Of a DNA stretch of 13,747 bases, positions 6,639 to 13,747 are shown one piece after another. The first letter of the stretch is position 1. Every line of letters begins with the position of its first letter. This DNA is from JBHHZJ01 sp046758005 (lineage in GTDB: Bacteria; Pseudomonadota; Alphaproteobacteria; Kiloniellales; J153): NCBI GenBank assembly GCA_046758005.1, contig JBHHZJ010000091.1, positions 1 through 13,747 of the forward strand, read 5' to 3'. The notes beneath the pieces were generated by a model. The model did not search any database. It saw nothing but the letters and a program-made list of their open reading frames with translations, and was not told the DNA's origin. Position numbers and translations under genes: made by a program.

Positions 6639-7361
6639 TTGTCGATCGAGTTCCATCCCAGCGGCGACACGGCCCTCGTGGTCCAGTTCGGCGACCGGAT
6701 AGACCGGGCGCTGAGCGCGCGGGTCCTGCGCGTGCGCGAGCGTATCCGCGCCGCCCGCCTGCCCGGCGTCACGGAGACCGTTGCGAGCTTTCGCTCGATC
6801 CTCGTCCACTACGATCCCCTGGCCGTCGGCGCGGCGGAGCTGAGGCGGCGCATCGAGGCCGTCATCGAGGAGGCGCAGGAGCGGGCGCGGCCGGTCAGGA
6901 CCTGGAAAGTGCCGGTCTGTTACGCCCCCGCGTTCGCGCCGGACCTGGCCGAGGTGTCGGCCCGCACCGGGCTCACCCCCGAGCAGATCGCGGAGTGCCA
7001 CAGCTCGGTCGCCTACCACGTCTACATGCTCGGCTTCCTGCCCGGGTATCCCTACATGGGCGACGTGCCGGCCGAGCTCGTCCTGCCGCGGCGGGAGGAC
7101 CCGCGCATCCGGGTGCCGCCCGGCGCCGTCGGCATCGCGACCGAGATGACGGCCATCTACACGCTGGAGAGCCCGGCCGGCTGGCACCTGATCGGCACGA
7201 CGCCGGTGCGCATCTTCGACGTTCGTTGGCGCCCGCCGGCGTTGTTCGCGCCCGGCGACCGGGTGATCTTCGTGCCGGTCACTCCGGCCGAGTTCGAGAA
7301 GATCCGGGCCGCCAGCCGCGCCGGGCGCTACGCGATCGCCTGCGAGGAGGCGGCGGCGTGA
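6639..7361 (+). CDS. pxpB: PxpB: 5-oxoprolinase subunit B (KipI/allophanate hydrolase subunit 1 family)
   Basis: Partner of PxpC and PxpA in ATP-dependent 5-oxoproline hydrolysis. 240 aa from TTG at 6639; E. coli PxpB is 218. Family features: FHPSGDTALVVQFGD (5-19), the PVCYAPAFAPDL block (92-103), HVYMLGFLPGYPYMGDVP (127-144), PRIRVPPGAVGIA (155-167), SPAGWHLIGTTPVRIFD (178-194) and FAPGDRVIFVPV (203-214). I prefer TTG 6639 because family similarity begins immediately (LSIEFHPSGD) and an AGGG lies 7 nt upstream. A TTG at 6558 would add 27 Arg/Pro-rich residues, and a good ATG is lacking, so the start is uncertain. Its stop overlaps the pxpC start as GTGA. The same family includes urea-carboxylase-associated and KipI proteins; the adjacent pxpA and pxpC favour oxoprolinase. 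Confidence 0.92.
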   Translation: MSIEFHPSGDTALVVQFGDRIDRALSARVLRVRERIRAARLPGVTETVASFRSILVHYDPLAVGAAELRRRIEAVIEEAQERARPVRTWKVPVCYAPAFAPDLAEVSARTGLTPEQIAECHSSVAYHVYMLGFLPGYPYMGDVPAELVLPRREDPRIRVPPGAVGIATEMTAIYTLESPAGWHLIGTTPVRIFDVRWRPPALFAPGDRVIFVPVTPAEFEKIRAASRAGRYAIACEEAAA

Positions 7362-8392
7362 GCGCGGCGCTCAGGGTCCGGTCCGGCGGATCCCACTCCA
7401 CGATCCAGGACCTGGGCCGGTTTGGTTATCAGGACCTGGGGATCCCGGTTTCGGGCGCCCTCGACGGCATCAGCCTGCGGCTCGCCAACCGCCTGGTCGG
7501 CAACGCGGAGAACGAGGGCGCCCTGGAAATTCTGTTCCAGGGGCCGACCCTGGAGGTGGCTGCCGACAGCGTCCGGGTCGCGCTGGCAGGCAGCGACACG
7601 CCCATCGAGGTCCTCGGCGACGCGCCGCGACGGGTCCCGCCCTGGCAGAGCGTGCGGCTTCGGCGCGGCGCGGCGTTCCGCATCGGCGCGCTGGCGGATT
7701 CCGCGTGCTGCTACCTGGCGGTCGAGGGCGGGTTCGCCCTGGAACCCTGCCTGGGCAGCCTGTCGACCTACGTGCGCGGCGGCTTCGGCGGCCTCGCCGG
7801 GCGCGCCCTGCGCGCGGGCGACGCGCTCGGGCTGAGCCTGGCGGCCGCGCCCGAGCGCGCGGAGCGGTACCTGCCCGCGCCGCCGGGCTTGCTGGTCCGC
7901 GACCGCGTCCGGGTCGTCCTGGGGCCGCAGGACGGGAATTTCACGCAGGAGAGCATCGCAACGCTGCTCAAGGCGACCTTCAGCGTGTCCAAGGATTCGG
8001 ACCGCATGGGCATGCGCCTCGACGGTCCCAAGCTCGAGCACGGGCCCGGTTTCAACATCGTCTCCGACGGCGTCGTCACCGGGGCGGTCCAGGTGCCCGG
8101 GTCGGGGCAGCCCATCGTGCTGCTCGCCGACCATCAGACGACCGGGGGCTATCCGAAGATCGCGACCGTGATCTCGGCGGACCTGCCGCTCGTGGGCCGC
8201 CTGAAGCCGGGCGACGAAATCCGTTTCGCGGCGCTCGACGTGGCGCAGGCCGAGGCGCTGCGACGGGAACAGGAACGCACCCTCTCGGCGCTCGCGGCGC
8301 GGCCCGAACCGGAGCGTGAGGTCGGAAGCATCGACCTGCGCTCGCTATATGACGGCAACCTCGTCAGCGGTGTGGTCAGCGGCACGGAATGA
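7358..8392 (+). CDS. pxpC: PxpC: 5-oxoprolinase subunit C (KipA/allophanate hydrolase subunit 2 family)
   Basis: Biotin-independent AHS2-type subunit that forms the oxoprolinase with PxpB and PxpA. 344 aa from GTG at 7358, against about 310 in E. coli. Diagnostic blocks: GSHSTIQDLGRFGYQDLGIP (11-30), VSGALDGISLRLANRLVGN (31-49), LEILFQGPTLE (57-67), LAVEGGF (120-126), VVLGPQDGNF (187-196), SDRMGMRLDGP (214-224), GAVQVPGSGQPI (243-253) and DHQTTGGYPKIATV (258-271). The GTG start overlaps the pxpB TGA by 4 nt, as elsewhere in the window. A longer frame opening at 6578 is only the out-of-frame shadow of pxpB. The C-terminal 40 residues, rich in Glu and Arg and ending with SLYDGNLVSGVVSGTE, lie past the conserved core. 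Confidence 0.93.
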   Translation: MSAALRVRSGGSHSTIQDLGRFGYQDLGIPVSGALDGISLRLANRLVGNAENEGALEILFQGPTLEVAADSVRVALAGSDTPIEVLGDAPRRVPPWQSVRLRRGAAFRIGALADSACCYLAVEGGFALEPCLGSLSTYVRGGFGGLAGRALRAGDALGLSLAAAPERAERYLPAPPGLLVRDRVRVVLGPQDGNFTQESIATLLKATFSVSKDSDRMGMRLDGPKLEHGPGFNIVSDGVVTGAVQVPGSGQPIVLLADHQTTGGYPKIATVISADLPLVGRLKPGDEIRFAALDVAQAEALRREQERTLSALAARPEPEREVGSIDLRSLYDGNLVSGVVSGTE

Positions 8393-8407
8393 TTCAGTTC
8401 CCGCGCC

Positions 8408-8433
8408 CCGGGTCGCTCCCGGCCACGGTTTTT
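8408..8433 (+). terminator. Weak candidate terminator after pxpC
   Basis: A 5-bp GC stem (ccggg 8408-8412, cccgg 8418-8422) with a TCGCT loop is followed after six bases by five T residues (8429-8433). It lies in the 89-nt gap between pxpC and the GntR gene. The short stem and the gap before the T run make it marginal, but its position after the pxpBC pair is reasonable. Confidence 0.3.
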
Positions 8434-8481
8434 CGCGCGCGCCAAGTGTGCTTCAATACATCCTAAGAATCGGACATCGTG

Positions 8482-9240
8482 ATGACCCAACAACTAGCAA
8501 ATCAACTGGCCAAGACGTACGAACGGAGCCGGGTTCCGCTCTACCTCCAGGTCGCCGCGACCCTTCGGCGGCGCATCGAGGACGGGTACTGGCGGCCCGG
8601 CGACAAGATTTCGACACTGGAGGAGCTGGAGTCCGAGTTCCAGGTCGCCCGCGTCACGGTCCGCCAAGCGATCGACGTGCTCCAGCAGGAGGGCCTGGTC
8701 CAGCGTCAGCAGGGCAAGGGGACCTTCGTCGCGCAGACGATCCGCAACAAACGCTGGCTGCGACTGGAGACCGACTGGGACTCCCTGATCGCCACGATCC
8801 GCGACAACGTGCCGCGAATCCTGCCGGTCCAAGCCCCGCCGCCGCAGCCGCGGCTCGGCCCCGGAGACGGCACGCCGGCGCCGGCCTACGAATACCTCCG
8901 CAGCCTGCAGTCGCGGAACAACGAGCCCTACGCCCTGGCCAGCGTCCACGTGGCCAAGCACGTCTTCGACCGCGACCCCAAGGCGTTCCGCACGCGCACC
9001 GCCTTGTCGGTCCTGTCCTCGATGAAGGGTATTGGAATCGCGCGCGCGCACCAGACGCTGGTCATCGGCGCCGCGGACATGGAGACGGCCGACCATCTCA
9101 AGTTGGCCTTGAACGCGCCGACCGCGGAGGCGCACTGCGTGGTCGTCGACGACAACGACGTCGCCATCTACCTCGGCGACATCATCTATCGCGGCGACTG
9201 CGTGAAGCTGGACATCGCGCTTCTCGGCGGGACGCCGTAA
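8482..9240 (+). CDS. GntR-family transcriptional regulator with UTRA-type effector domain (HutC-like)
   Basis: DNA-binding regulator, 252 aa. Residues 18-85 form the GntR winged helix: VPLYLQVAATLRRRIEDGYW, then RPGDKISTLEELESEFQVAR, VTVRQAIDVLQQEGLVQRQQ and GKGTFV, matching the family in order and spacing. Residues about 95-247 resemble a UTRA ligand-binding fold: EYLRSLQSRNNEPYALASVH, the helix FRTRTALSVLSSM and the final strand pattern AIYLGDIIYRGDCVKLDI. I use ATG at 8482; a GTG directly before it (8479) is equally possible and no good Shine-Dalgarno is visible. The gene sits between pxpBC and the molybdenum hydroxylase genes in the same direction, so it probably controls one or both operons in response to a substrate or product. 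The effector cannot be named. Confidence 0.9.
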   Translation: MTQQLANQLAKTYERSRVPLYLQVAATLRRRIEDGYWRPGDKISTLEELESEFQVARVTVRQAIDVLQQEGLVQRQQGKGTFVAQTIRNKRWLRLETDWDSLIATIRDNVPRILPVQAPPPQPRLGPGDGTPAPAYEYLRSLQSRNNEPYALASVHVAKHVFDRDPKAFRTRTALSVLSSMKGIGIARAHQTLVIGAADMETADHLKLALNAPTAEAHCVVVDDNDVAIYLGDIIYRGDCVKLDIALLGGTP

Positions 9241-9279
9241 CGCGGAGCCGCGCCGCCGGCCCGCGCGGTCCGGGTCCAC

Positions 9280-9286
9280 AGGGGGC
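9280..9286 (+). promoter_or_regulatory. Ribosome binding site of the molybdenum hydroxylase large subunit
   Basis: AGGGGGC lies 5 nt before the ATG at 9292 and supports that start. The 51-nt gap after the GntR gene is GC-rich with no clear -10/-35 pair, so the hydroxylase genes may be co-transcribed with the regulator. Confidence 0.55.
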
Positions 9287-9291
9287 TGGAG

Positions 9292-11646
9292 ATGACGAAG
9301 ACGGGCGTCGGCGCCCGCCTGCCGCGCAAGGAAGACGACCGCTACATGCGCGGGCGCGGCCAGTACGTGGCCGACATCCGGCTTCCGGGCATGCGGGACG
9401 TGGCCTTCCTGCGCAGCCCCGTGGCGCACGCCCGCATCCGCGCCATCCACATCCCCGGGGGCCACCGGGACCGCGTCTTCGTCGCCGCGGACCTGAAGGG
9501 GGTCAAGCCGATCCGGGCGGTCTGCGGGTTGCCCGGCTTCAAGGCGTCGAATCAGCCGCCGCTCGCGACCGGGAAGCTCCGTCAGGTGGGCGAGCTGGTC
9601 GCCATGTGCGTGGCCGACACCCGCGCCGAGGCCGAGGACATCGCCGCCGAGCTGGAGATCGACTTCGACGAGCTTCCGGCGGTCACCGACATGCTGGCCG
9701 CGCGCAGGCCCGGCGCGCCGCTCGTGCACGAGGAGTGGGGCGACAACCTGTTCCTCGAGACGCTGATCGACGGCGACATCGACTCGGTCGCCGGTAAGGC
9801 GGCGATCAAGGTGACGCGGGAAATCCGCACCGCCCGGCAGTGCATGATGCCGATCGAGGGGCGCGGCGTGGTGGCGAGCTGGGACTCCCGGCTCGAGCAG
9901 CTCGTCGTATACAGCGCGGCGCAGATGCCCCACATCGTGCGCACCGGACTGTCCGAGTGCCTGGGACTCGACCACGGTCGCATCCGCGTAGTCGTGCCGG
10001 ACGTGGGCGGCGGCTTCGGCTACAAGGGTATCCTCTTGCCCGAGGAGGTCTGCCTGTCCTGGCTGACCATGCATCTCGGCCGCCCGGTGCGCTGGATCGA
10101 GGATCGCCGCGAGCACCTCGTCGCCGCGGCCAACTGCCGCGAGCATCACTACGTCATCACGGCCTACGCCGACGCGGACGGCAGGCTGCTCGGCATCGAC
10201 GCGGAGGCGACCGTCGATTCCGGGGCCTATTCGGCCTACCCCTTCTCCGCCTGCCTGGAGGCGGCGCAGGTCGGCAGCATCCTGCCGGGCGTCTACGACT
10301 TCGCGGCCTATCGCTGCCGGACCTATTCGGTCGCCACCAACAAGGCGCCGATTCTGCCCTACCGCGGCGTCGCGCGCACCGGCGTGTGCTTCGCGATGGA
10401 GCTCATCGTCGACGCCGTCGCGCGCGCGGCGGACCTGGAGCCCACGGAGGTCCGCCTGAGGAACCTCGTCCCGCCGGAGGCCATGCCCTTCGACAACATC
10501 ACCAATAAGCACTTCGACAGCGGCGATTATCCGGAATGCCTGCGCCGCGCCGTGGCGGCGATCGACCTCGACGGTGTGCGCGCACGGCAGAAGCGGGGCG
10601 CGCCGGACGGGCGGCCGATCGGCGTCGGCTTCGCCATGTACACCGAACAGGCGGCGCACGGCACCTCGGTCTATTCCGGGTGGGGCGTTCCGATGGTGCC
10701 GGGCTACGAGCAGGCGAGCGCGCGCATCACGCCCGACGGCGGGCTCGAGCTGCGCGTCGGGATCCATTCCCACGGCCAGGGCCTGGAGACCACGCTGTCC
10801 CAGGTCGCGCACGAGATCCTCGGCATCGACCACGGCAAGATCACGGTCGTGCTCGGCGACACCGGCGTCACGCCCTACTCGACGGGGACCTGGGGCTCGC
10901 GCTGCATGGTGATGGCCGGCGGCGCCGTCGCCGCGGCCACGCGCGAGCTGGCCGCGCGCGTGGCCAAGATCGGCGCCAATCTGCTGCAGGTCGACGCCGC
11001 GGACGTCAAGGTGGCGGGCGGGCGCGTCGTCGGGCCCGCGGGCGGCATCGGGCTCGATGAGGTCGCGCGCATCTGGTACCTGCGGCCGCAGGATCTGCCG
11101 CCCGACGTCGATCCGGGCGGATTGGAGACGACGGCCGGATACAAGCCGGCGCGCGACACCGGGACGTTCAGCTACGCCACCCACGCCGCGGTGGTCGCGC
11201 TCGACCTCGACCTCGGCCAGGTCGAGATCCTCGATTACGTGGTGGTGGAGGACGGCGGGGTCTTGGTCAACCCGATGATCGTCGACGGCCAGATCCTCGG
11301 CGGCACGGCGCAGGGCATCGGCACCGCGCTCTACGAGGAGATGCCCTTCGACGCCCAGGGACAGCCGCTCGCCTCGACGCTCTCCGACTACATGATCCCG
11401 GGCCCGACCGAGGTGCCCCCCGTGCGCATCCTGCACATGGAGACGCCCTCGCCCTACACCGAGTTCGGCGTCAAGGGGATCGGCGAGGGCGGCGCGATCG
11501 CGCCGCCGGCGGCCATCGCCAACGCGGTCAACGATGCGCTGCGGCCGCTCGGCGTGGAGGTCTGCGAATCGCCGATCACGCCGCGCCGCCTGCTCGCCGC
11601 CCTTGCCGCGGCGAGGGCGGTCAAAGCGGGCGGGGCGGCGCCATGA
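9292..11646 (+). CDS. Xanthine dehydrogenase/CoxL-like family molybdopterin-binding large subunit
   Basis: Catalytic subunit of a molybdenum hydroxylase that inserts water-derived oxygen into a C-H bond of an aldehyde or N-heterocycle; substrate unknown. 784 aa, normal for CoxL-type subunits. Visible: the N-terminal aldehyde-oxidase a/b domain beginning GARLPRKEDDRYMRGRGQYV (7-26) and FLRSPVAHARI (39-49); PDVGGGFGYKG for cofactor contact (236-246); the active-site loop LPYRGVARTGVCFAMEL (355-371); GIHSHGQGLETTLSQVAHE (490-508); GTWGSR (532-537); and the catalytic-Glu block EFGVKGIGEGGAIAPPA (724-740, Glu 732). The loop reads YRGVAR rather than the Cys-containing AYXCSFR loop of form I CO dehydrogenase, so this is not CoxL proper. 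No signal peptide, so cytoplasmic. Its stop overlaps the next start (ATGA). GntR upstream suggests substrate-inducible control. Confidence 0.93.
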   Translation: MTKTGVGARLPRKEDDRYMRGRGQYVADIRLPGMRDVAFLRSPVAHARIRAIHIPGGHRDRVFVAADLKGVKPIRAVCGLPGFKASNQPPLATGKLRQVGELVAMCVADTRAEAEDIAAELEIDFDELPAVTDMLAARRPGAPLVHEEWGDNLFLETLIDGDIDSVAGKAAIKVTREIRTARQCMMPIEGRGVVASWDSRLEQLVVYSAAQMPHIVRTGLSECLGLDHGRIRVVVPDVGGGFGYKGILLPEEVCLSWLTMHLGRPVRWIEDRREHLVAAANCREHHYVITAYADADGRLLGIDAEATVDSGAYSAYPFSACLEAAQVGSILPGVYDFAAYRCRTYSVATNKAPILPYRGVARTGVCFAMELIVDAVARAADLEPTEVRLRNLVPPEAMPFDNITNKHFDSGDYPECLRRAVAAIDLDGVRARQKRGAPDGRPIGVGFAMYTEQAAHGTSVYSGWGVPMVPGYEQASARITPDGGLELRVGIHSHGQGLETTLSQVAHEILGIDHGKITVVLGDTGVTPYSTGTWGSRCMVMAGGAVAAATRELAARVAKIGANLLQVDAADVKVAGGRVVGPAGGIGLDEVARIWYLRPQDLPPDVDPGGLETTAGYKPARDTGTFSYATHAAVVALDLDLGQVEILDYVVVEDGGVLVNPMIVDGQILGGTAQGIGTALYEEMPFDAQGQPLASTLSDYMIPGPTEVPPVRILHMETPSPYTEFGVKGIGEGGAIAPPAAIANAVNDALRPLGVEVCESPITPRRLLAALAAARAVKAGGAAP

Positions 11647-12475
11647 AACCGGCGCCATTCGACTACGCGCGACCGGCGAGCCTGGACGAGGCGCTGGATC
11701 TGCTCGCCGAGCCCGACCCGTTGGTCAAGATCCTGGCCGGCGGCCAGACGCTCGGCCCCATGCTCAACCTGCGCCTGGTCCAGCCGGATCTCCTGGTCGA
11801 CGTCACCCGAATTCCCGACCTCCTCCGCGTCGAGGAGACGGACGATGCGGTGCTGATCGGCGCCTGCGTCACGCATGCGGCGATCGAGGATGGGCGCGTG
11901 CCGGACCCGTCGGGCGGGTTGCTGCGCGAGGTGGCGCGCGGCATCGCCTACCGCGCCGTGCGCACGCGTGGCACGCTTGGAGGTAGCCTGGCGCACGCCG
12001 ATCCGGCGGCGGACTGGATCACGTGTCTGGCCGCGCTCGAGGCCGAGGCCATCGTTTGCAGCCGGGCCGGACGGCGCAGCATCCCGGTCGCCGATTTCAT
12101 GGCCGGCGTTTTCGAGACCGTCATGGCGCCCGACGAGATCCTGGAGGCGGTGCGCATCCCCAAGCTGGCCGAGGGCGCGCGTTGCGGGTTCTACAAGGTC
12201 TGCCGCAAGACGGGCGAATTCGCCGAAGCCATCGGCGCCGTGCTCCACGACCCGGCCCGCGGCATCTGCCGGGCGGTGGTCGGCGCGACCCACGGCGCGC
12301 CGATCGTGCTCGTCGACGCCGCCGAGCTGTTCGGTCGCGATCTGTCCGCCCCACTGTCCGCGCGCTTCGACCGCGCCGCGGCGCGGCGCCTTCTCGCGGA
12401 AAAGGGGTTCACCGACGATCCCTACGAGGTCCAGGTGCACACGGTCGCGCTCGAACGCGCCGTGCGGCAGGTCCA

Positions 12476-12479
<4 letters not shown>
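11643..12479 (+). CDS. Molybdenum hydroxylase FAD-binding medium subunit (CoxM-like)
   Basis: Carries FAD and passes electrons from the 2Fe-2S clusters to the external acceptor. 278 aa, typical for CoxM-type medium subunits. The two FAD pyrophosphate-binding motifs are clear: LAGGQTLGPMLNLRL (31-45) and VRTRGTLGGSLAHADPAADW (107-125, read with the preceding IAYRA). The C-terminal CO-dehydrogenase flavoprotein domain follows, with FYKVCRKTGEFAEAIGAVL (183-201), where many homologues have a (S/R)R-x-xD-(Y/F)A block, then AVVGATHGAPI. ATG at 11643 overlaps the large-subunit TGA, and the gene's own stop overlaps the small-subunit ATG, so the three subunits should be made in balanced amounts. The operon order is large-medium-small, unlike the medium-small-large order of classical coxMSL. 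Confidence 0.93.
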
Positions 12480-13696
<1,217 letters not shown>

Positions 13697-13747
13697 AGCG
13701 GATCCGGGTCGATGAATCGCCTTCGGGCGATTCTGATCGACCCGGAT
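13697..13747. repeat. Large extragenic palindrome (REP-like), truncated by window end
   Basis: Directly after the stop codon, 13702-13713 pairs perfectly with 13736-13747 (12 bp), 13714-13721 pairs with 13726-13733 (8 bp), the loop is TTCG (13722-13725), and TG (13734-13735) is a two-base bulge. The total is a 20-bp stem with a stable tetraloop. The element appears to begin at ctagagcg, using the stop codon TAG, and its right arm would continue outside the window. It resembles the dispersed palindromes that open with tagagc in alphaproteobacterial genomes, and may also act as transcription terminator or mRNA 3' stabiliser. Confidence 0.75.

Noticed and set aside
6578..8392. A 604-codon frame that would make an N-terminally extended PxpC
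   Set aside because: The first 260 codons are the out-of-frame shadow of pxpB and have no homology signature. PxpC motifs begin right after GTG 7358, which overlaps the pxpB stop.
6639..8392. Allophanate hydrolase, urea-amidolyase or KipI/KipA pair
   Set aside because: PxpB/PxpC belong to the same families, but there is no biotin carboxylase or amidase domain, and pxpA immediately across the promoter supports 5-oxoprolinase.
8494..11658. A 1054-codon minus-strand open frame
   Set aside because: It is antisense to the GntR gene and the molybdenum hydroxylase large subunit. It has low-complexity composition and no recognisable domain.

Overview
The window is very GC-rich, densely coded DNA from a bacterium. 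It carries ten protein genes (one cut by the left edge) in two divergent blocks. The taxonomic signal is indirect: a fused FbiC inside a compact F420 operon, a molybdenum hydroxylase with a CoxG-type domain, and an extragenic palindrome at the right edge that begins in a ctagagcg motif. I infer a Gram-negative, aerobic, probably alphaproteobacterial host (Rhodospirillales or Hyphomicrobiales type). An actinobacterium cannot be excluded from sequence reading alone.

Left block (minus strand, 6428 down to 1): pxpA, then npdG-cofE-cofD-cofC-fbiC. The last five genes form a complete coenzyme F420 set: deazaflavin (Fo) synthesis by FbiC, the phosphoenolpyruvyl or phospholactyl guanylyl precursor by CofC, its transfer to Fo by CofD, glutamylation by CofE, and NADPH-linked F420 reduction by NpdG. 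The junctions from cofE through fbiC are 4-nt ATGA/GTGA overlaps, and npdG lies 13 nt from cofE, so this is almost certainly one operon. A 70-nt gap with a nested hairpin separates pxpA from npdG. fbiC runs off the left edge close to its expected C-terminus.

Centre (6429-6638): the only AT-rich stretch, a divergent promoter region between pxpA (leftward) and pxpBC (rightward). The three subunits of the prokaryotic 5-oxoprolinase (PxpA, PxpB, PxpC; ATP-dependent conversion of 5-oxoproline to L-glutamate) are therefore all present but divergently transcribed.

Right block (plus strand, 6639-13696): pxpB-pxpC, a GntR-family regulator with a C-terminal UTRA-type ligand domain, then a three-gene molybdenum hydroxylase operon in the order large (Mo), medium (FAD), small (2Fe-2S). 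The small subunit is fused through a Pro/Ala-rich linker to a CoxG-like SRPBCC domain and ends in a short hydrophobic/basic helix, suggesting a membrane-tethered, quinone-linked enzyme. Its active-site loop (YRGVAR) is not that of form I CO dehydrogenase, so the substrate is probably an aldehyde or N-heterocycle and is unknown. The operon ends at a 20-bp-stem palindrome with a TTCG loop that is cut by the window edge.

How the parts may fit together: oxoprolinase makes glutamate, the co-substrate of CofE, and a molybdenum hydroxylase could in principle make a lactam such as 5-oxoproline from a cyclic imine. Both links are hypotheses from gene neighbourhood. No F420-dependent oxidoreductase that would consume F420H2 lies in the window.
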